Positions 59,966 through 64,000 of a DNA stretch of 64,000 nt are shown here, piece by piece. Made by a program: the position numbers and the translations under genes. Positions within the stretch are counted from its first letter, which is position 1; each line of letters begins with the position of its first letter. Origin of the DNA: Gilvimarinus gilvus (GTDB taxonomy: Bacteria > Pseudomonadota > Gammaproteobacteria > Pseudomonadales > Cellvibrionaceae); the NCBI RefSeq assembly GCF_030518155.1, contig NZ_JAULRU010000705.1, forward strand, positions 1 through 64,000. The letters run 5' to 3'. Under the pieces are notes generated by a model. That model saw only the letters and a program-made list of their open reading frames with translations. It had not been told where the DNA came from and ran no database searches.

Positions 59966-60829
59966 ATGTTCGATTGGTCACAGCTGATTCAAGAAGTCTT
60001 CTTCGGTGAGTTGGATGAGAAAACAATTCGGGCTGTCAGCGGTGGTGATATTTGCCAAAGTTTCAGCGCAAGCAACCTGAGCGGTGTTCAGTATTTTTTA
60101 AAATGCCATCGCAATGGTCAGTTGCTTGAAGCAGAGTTTGCCAATTTGCAGGAGCTTGCAAGGGCATCCGTGCGCACGCCCAAGTCGTTGGGTTACTTTT
60201 GTGGCGCTGACGTCGCAATTCTGTTGTTAGAGTATATATCCCTTGTCGATACAGGAGATGAGTATCAATTAGGGGTTGCTTTGGCGGATATGCATGCAAT
60301 TCCTGCTGAAGACAATATGTATGGGTTTAAATCCAGCAATTTTATTGGCCATACTGTGCAGCACAATACTAAAAACCAAAATTGGGCAGAATTTTGGTGG
60401 CAGCAGCGTTTAAGGCCGCAGCTCGCTATGGCGCAACAAGCCGGATTAGCGACGGTAAAGGCATCATCCTTGAGAGAATGCTCGTTTGATCTGTTGTCGC
60501 GCCATCAACCTAAGGCATCGCTTTTGCACGGCGACCTGTGGAGTGGAAATAAAGCATATACGGCGTCTGGTGAGCCCGTGCTGTTTGATCCTGCCACTTA
60601 CTATGGGGACAGAGAAACCGATATCGCCTTTACCTATGTTTTTGGCGGCTTCGGTTCAGACTTCTATCGTGGCTATAGCAGTCGTTGGGCTCTGCCTGCT
60701 GATGCCGCTCAACGTAGGCCTCTGTATAACCTCTATCATATGCTCAATCACTACAACCTTTTCGGTTCTGGGTATGAGTTTGCTGTTAACAGTTTACTTC
60801 GGGAGCTTGGCGTTCTGGCTGTTAGGTGA
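59966..60829 (+). CDS. Fructosamine kinase family protein
   Basis: A 287-residue aminoglycoside-phosphotransferase-fold kinase like E. coli YniA. The N-terminal lobe has the Gly-rich SGGDICQSF and the Lys in FLKCHR; the catalytic loop is LLHGDLWSGN and the metal-binding Asp lies in VLFDPATYYGDRETDIAF. These kinases phosphorylate sugar amines to reverse protein glycation. It starts 2 bp after the marR stop, so they are co-transcribed. Confidence 0.92.
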   Translation: MFDWSQLIQEVFFGELDEKTIRAVSGGDICQSFSASNLSGVQYFLKCHRNGQLLEAEFANLQELARASVRTPKSLGYFCGADVAILLLEYISLVDTGDEYQLGVALADMHAIPAEDNMYGFKSSNFIGHTVQHNTKNQNWAEFWWQQRLRPQLAMAQQAGLATVKASSLRECSFDLLSRHQPKASLLHGDLWSGNKAYTASGEPVLFDPATYYGDRETDIAFTYVFGGFGSDFYRGYSSRWALPADAAQRRPLYNLYHMLNHYNLFGSGYEFAVNSLLRELGVLAVR

Positions 60830-60896
60830 GTGGGGAAACTTTCCTTAGTGCGAGCGCTCTAAGGTGCCTTAGCCTATAAATACATGGATTTAAAAT

Positions 60897-61520
60897 ATGA
60901 CTGCCAAACCTAAAACCCCCGGATTTATACGTCGCAATGCTGGATTTTTGTTGTTTGTATGCTGCCTGGCTTTTTTCCGCACGGCGGTTGCTGACTGGAA
61001 TTACGTCCCATCCAGTTCTATGGAGCCAACGCTTTATCCCGGTGATGTTTTGGTCGTTAATAAGTTAGCGTACGGGCCGGCGGTACCCTTTACTCGATCG
61101 AGATTGTTGAGTGTCGGTAACCCTAGCAGAGGAGATATCATTACTTTCTTCCCGTCTCACACTGACAATTGTCTGGTAAAGCGGGTTATTGGTGTACCCG
61201 GCGATAGATTAAAAATAGAGGGGCATCGCATTTGGGTAAACAGTGAGTTGGTTTCGGTAGAGCACGATAACGGCCAGTATTGGGAGCTTTTACCCGGTGC
61301 AAAACATCTTTTGGACCCAACCGGTGAGCAGCCAATTCTTGAAGGCGAGTTGCTGATTCCTGAGGGCAAGTATTTTGTTATGGGTGATAACCGCGACAAC
61401 AGCTTAGATTCTCGCTTCTGGGGGTTGGTGGACGAAAGCCAGGTGATCGGTAAAGTTGTGGCGGTCGGGTTAAATTTTACTGATCGGTTTGCTCAACGTT
61501 TTGCCCACAAAATAATGTAA
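60897..61520 (+). CDS. lepB: Signal peptidase I
   Basis: A 207-residue membrane serine protease cutting signal peptides. One N-terminal membrane segment (~14-32), catalytic Ser41 in SSSMEPTL, catalytic Lys95 in LVKRVIGVPGD, and the box GDNRDNSLDSRFWG. It is shorter than E. coli LepB (324), with one membrane anchor, and is not beside lepA or rnc, so it may be a second, specialised copy. It lies 67 bp after the kinase-like gene. Confidence 0.93.
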   Translation: MTAKPKTPGFIRRNAGFLLFVCCLAFFRTAVADWNYVPSSSMEPTLYPGDVLVVNKLAYGPAVPFTRSRLLSVGNPSRGDIITFFPSHTDNCLVKRVIGVPGDRLKIEGHRIWVNSELVSVEHDNGQYWELLPGAKHLLDPTGEQPILEGELLIPEGKYFVMGDNRDNSLDSRFWGLVDESQVIGKVVAVGLNFTDRFAQRFAHKIM

Positions 61521-61645
61521 GTTATTGTTTTTATTGATTTGTCACCAAGATGTCAGGTAGGTGACGTGGCTTTGTCAGGTGGATTTTTACAATACTTAGG
61601 TTGTGCAATTCATACCGCACACCTCAGTACATTACGGAGCAAGGA

Positions 61646-62158
61646 ATGAACGTTCGAAAACTCAGATTAGTGAAAGGCTGGTCTCAGGAACAGTTAGCCG
61701 AAATGGCTGGCGTCAGCATTCGGACCATTCAACGCATTGAAAGGGGGCAGCCGCCCTCATTGGAAACGCGCAATGCACTTGCCGCTGTGTTTGAGGTTGA
61801 TATCAGTGAATGGCCTATGGAGGGCAGTGATATGAACTCAACATCTACTACACCAAACGATACTGCGACGGATCATCAAGACGCCAAGGCGGAAGCTTTA
61901 GAAGAGCAAAAAGCTATAGAGTATGTAAGGGATGTTAAAGCGTTTTACTCTAATCTTGCGTCGTACCTGGTGATTATCCCGTTTCTGGTGTTTGTAAATT
62001 TAACCACTTCACCGGGTTATATGTGGGTATTCTGGCCCGCTTTTGGTTGGGGAATCGGCCTCGCCCTACACGCACTCAATGTGTTTGAGGTGTTTAATCT
62101 ATTCGGCCCCGACTGGGAGCGCAAACAGGTTGAGAAGCGGCTGGGAAGGAAGTTGTAG
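61646..62158 (+). CDS. XRE-family regulator with 2TM domain
   Basis: A 170-residue protein: HTH_3 helix-turn-helix (1-60, LRLVKGWSQEQLAEMAGVSIRTIQRIE), an acidic linker, and a C-terminal 2TM domain (~100-170, with VIIPFLVFVNL and a WPAFGWGIGLALHALNVF). It probably senses at the membrane. AAGGA directly before the ATG at 61646 is close, but GGAG sits at a better distance; the frame also runs up to 61601. Target unknown. Confidence 0.88.
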   Translation: MNVRKLRLVKGWSQEQLAEMAGVSIRTIQRIERGQPPSLETRNALAAVFEVDISEWPMEGSDMNSTSTTPNDTATDHQDAKAEALEEQKAIEYVRDVKAFYSNLASYLVIIPFLVFVNLTTSPGYMWVFWPAFGWGIGLALHALNVFEVFNLFGPDWERKQVEKRLGRKL

Positions 62159-62170
62159 AGTAAGTCGCTA

Positions 62171-62214
62171 GAGGTCTGAAGTCTGATGTCGGACGCTATC
62201 AGACCTCAGACCTC
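62171..62214. repeat. Hairpin repeat, GTCTGAGGTC family, copy 2
   Basis: GAGGTCTGAAGTCTGAT at 62171-62187 pairs with ATCAGACCTCAGACCTC at 62198-62214 with one mismatch; a further CAGACCT unit follows. It sits between the converging ends of the XRE gene (62158) and mnmE (stop 62221). On the plus strand TATTTT follows, so it could end the XRE transcript. Related to the hairpin at 27742-27818. Confidence 0.7.
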
Positions 62215-62220
62215 AGACCT

Positions 62221-63579
62221 CTATTTTCCTATACAAAAAGACGAGAAAATCCTTCCCAACAAGTCATCGGAGGTGAACTCTCCGGTGATTTCTGAAAGAT
62301 AATTTTGCGCATCGCGCAGGTCTTCGGCTAACAGTTCTCCCGCCGCGTGTAGCTGTAGCTGTTCTTCTCCTTGTTGCAGGCAGCGCTGCGCCGATAAGAG
62401 GGCGTCTATGTGTCTTTGCCTTGCCGTGAAGGTGGCTTCGGTTGTGCTCTGGTAGCCGATGCAGTCTTTCAGGTGTTGCTTTAGAGTCTTCAGGCCCTGA
62501 CCGGTTTTGGCGCTGATGGCGAGAGCGTTGTCGGGAAGTTTTGAGGTATCAGCTAAGTCCACCTTATTGTAGATAACGCTAACCTTGTCTGAGTGTTTAA
62601 GACGCTCAGTGAATTCTGGCCAAACATTTTCCGGTTGCCAGTCTGGGTGATTAATAGCGTCAACGGCATCGATCATAAGAAGAATGCGATCGGCCTTTTC
62701 GATCTCTGCCCAGGCGCGCTCAATCCCAATTTTTTCCACTTGATCCGATGCTTCACGCAAACCAGCGGTATCGATAATGTGCAATGGCATACCGTCGATA
62801 TGGATATGCTCCTTGAGCACATCGCGCGTGGTGCCGGCGATATCAGTAACAATAGCACTGTCGCGTTCAACCAAAGCGTTTAGCAAGCTGGATTTACCGG
62901 CGTTGGGTTTACCTGCGATAACAACCTGCATGCCATCTCGAACCAGTTGTCCCTGGCGGGCCTGTTGAATCAGCTCGACCAAACTTTCGCTGATATGAGT
63001 TAGATCACCGGCGACTTTGCCATCACTGAGAAAATCGATCTCTTCTTCGGGGAAATCGATGGCCGCTTCTACGTAGATGCGCATGGCAATCAATGATTCC
63101 ACCAGCGCATGCACCTGATTAGAAAACAACCCCTGTAAGGAATTTAGGGCGTTGCGGGCCGCTTGTTCGGAGCTGGCTTCAATCAAGTCGGCTATTGCCT
63201 CAGCCTGAGCGAGGTCGAGTTTGTCGTTCAAAAAAGCACGCTCTGAGAACTCGCCGGGTCGAGCCTGCCGGGCACCCAGTTGTTTCACTCGCTCTAACAG
63301 TAGGCCTAGAACAATGGGGCCGCCGTGACCTTGTAGTTCGAGTATGTCTTCCCCGGTAAATGAGTTGGGGCCGCTAAACAGAAGTGCTATGCCCCGGTCT
63401 AGCTCTTGGGTATTTTCGTCCCAGAAAGGCAGATAGTGCGCCTGCCGAGGTGTCAGTGTGGCTTTGGTTATAGCTTTTGCAATCTCAGGGGCCTGAGGTC
63501 CAGAAACTCGAACAATGCCGACGCCACCGCGACCGGTGGCGGTCGCGACGGCGGCAATGGTGTCGGTGGGAGGTAACAC
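62221..63579 (-). CDS. mnmE: tRNA modification GTPase MnmE
   Basis: A 452-residue GTPase working with MnmG on U34 of tRNA. The N-terminal folate-binding domain starts [22 protein letters not shown]; the G domain (~215-375) has [18 protein letters not shown] and NKVDLAD; the C-terminus is the invariant CIGK with the functional Cys. It follows yidC by 21 bp. Confidence 0.99.
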   Translation of the reverse strand: MLPPTDTIAAVATATGRGGVGIVRVSGPQAPEIAKAITKATLTPRQAHYLPFWDENTQELDRGIALLFSGPNSFTGEDILELQGHGGPIVLGLLLERVKQLGARQARPGEFSERAFLNDKLDLAQAEAIADLIEASSEQAARNALNSLQGLFSNQVHALVESLIAMRIYVEAAIDFPEEEIDFLSDGKVAGDLTHISESLVELIQQARQGQLVRDGMQVVIAGKPNAGKSSLLNALVERDSAIVTDIAGTTRDVLKEHIHIDGMPLHIIDTAGLREASDQVEKIGIERAWAEIEKADRILLMIDAVDAINHPDWQPENVWPEFTERLKHSDKVSVIYNKVDLADTSKLPDNALAISAKTGQGLKTLKQHLKDCIGYQSTTEATFTARQRHIDALLSAQRCLQQGEEQLQLHAAGELLAEDLRDAQNYLSEITGEFTSDDLLGRIFSSFCIGK

Positions 63580-63600
63580 CGGAATAAAGATCCTTTTGGT

Positions 63601-64000
63601 TTAAGCGCTGGCGCTTTCCGACTTTTCAATCTGCCGGGTAATAATCATCTGCTGTAAGAATGATAATGTGTTGTTGGTTACCCAGTACAGAACCAGACCG
63701 GCGGGGAACCATAGGAACATAAAGGTGAAGACCACAGGCATCATCTTCATAATTTTTGCCTGCATTGGGTCCGGTGGTTCTGGGTTAAGGCGCATAGTCA
63801 GCCACATGGTGAAACCCATCAACAGAGGCAATATAAATATTGGATCTTTGACCGATAAGTCCGCCATCCATAGGAACGGAGTATGGCGAAGTTCGACTGA
63901 CTCCATTAACACCCAATACAGAGCCAAAAATACAGGCATCTGAATAAGCATCGGTAAACATCCGCCCAGAGGGTTCACTTTCTCGTCGCGATAGAGCTTC
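63601..64000 (-). CDS. yidC: Membrane protein insertase YidC, 3' part (cut by window edge)
   Basis: The last ~132 residues of YidC, running off the right edge. [24 protein letters not shown] and the later [20 protein letters not shown] are conserved membrane segments of the insertase domain. It inserts membrane proteins alone or with SecYEG. The rest, and probably rnpA, rpmH and dnaA, should lie to the right. Confidence 0.98.
   Translation of the reverse strand, partial: KLYRDEKVNPLGGCLPMLIQMPVFLALYWVLMESVELRHTPFLWMADLSVKDPIFILPLLMGFTMWLTMRLNPEPPDPMQAKIMKMMPVVFTFMFLWFPAGLVLYWVTNNTLSFLQQMIITRQIEKSESASA

Noticed and set aside
53044-64000. CRISPR array or integrase-bounded island in the mnmE-mnmG block
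   Set aside because: No direct-repeat/spacer pattern, integrase or tRNA attachment site was seen.

Overview
The window looks like the origin-proximal part of a gammaproteobacterial chromosome, most likely a marine, polysaccharide-degrading member of the Cellvibrionales (relatives of Saccharophagus, Teredinibacter, Gilvimarinus). This rests on gene order: yidC-mnmE at the right edge, mnmG-rsmG-parA-parB, then atpIBEFHAGDC and glmU-uppP-glmS on the minus strand, with lipoprotein GH11 and GH43 enzymes further out. The genus is an inference. No rRNA, tRNA, CRISPR array or complete insertion sequence was seen.

Left part (1-27.7 kb) is accessory. It opens with a 253-bp structured inverted-repeat element and a PrcB-like lipoprotein. 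Two systems follow that pair MipA/OmpV outer-membrane proteins with two-component regulators: a NarL-type pair divergent from one mipA, and a mipA-DUF3019-OmpR-type regulator-kinase operon. Between them lie a lipoprotein gene with an in-frame stop and a GST/VOC operon divergent from a LysR regulator. Then come a TonB-dependent receptor; GH11 xylanase, PhnA and GH43; an S9 peptidase; a decayed DUF1810 gene; an MCP overlapping an NIT-like membrane protein; an acyltransferase-3/LytTR divergent pair; a second MCP; and an Atm1-type ABC exporter.

Middle part (27.8-35.6 kb) is a two-partner secretion locus. A 2000-residue TpsA with GLUG-like and MBG repeats ends in an OmpA-like domain, and its TpsB transporter follows directly.

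Right part (35.8-64 kb) is mostly core genome: a DUF4136 lipoprotein, tlyA, glmS, an M16 peptidase, uppP, glmU, the complete F-type ATP synthase operon with a near-consensus promoter, parBA, rsmG, mnmG, an AT-rich DnaA-box region that is an oriC candidate, and then mnmE and the 3' part of yidC. Between mnmG and mnmE, which are adjacent in many relatives, sits a 4.7-kb block: oriC candidate, a redoxin and a secreted protein divergent from a MarR regulator with a four-cysteine tail, a fructosamine-kinase-like gene, a signal peptidase I and an XRE/2TM protein.

Most notable observations: the TpsA-OmpA fusion, the MCP/NIT-like overlapping pair, the Cys-tailed MarR with two palindromic operator-like sites, two related hairpins each abutting a stop codon, the nonsense-interrupted lipoprotein, the DUF1810 relic and the left-edge structured element.
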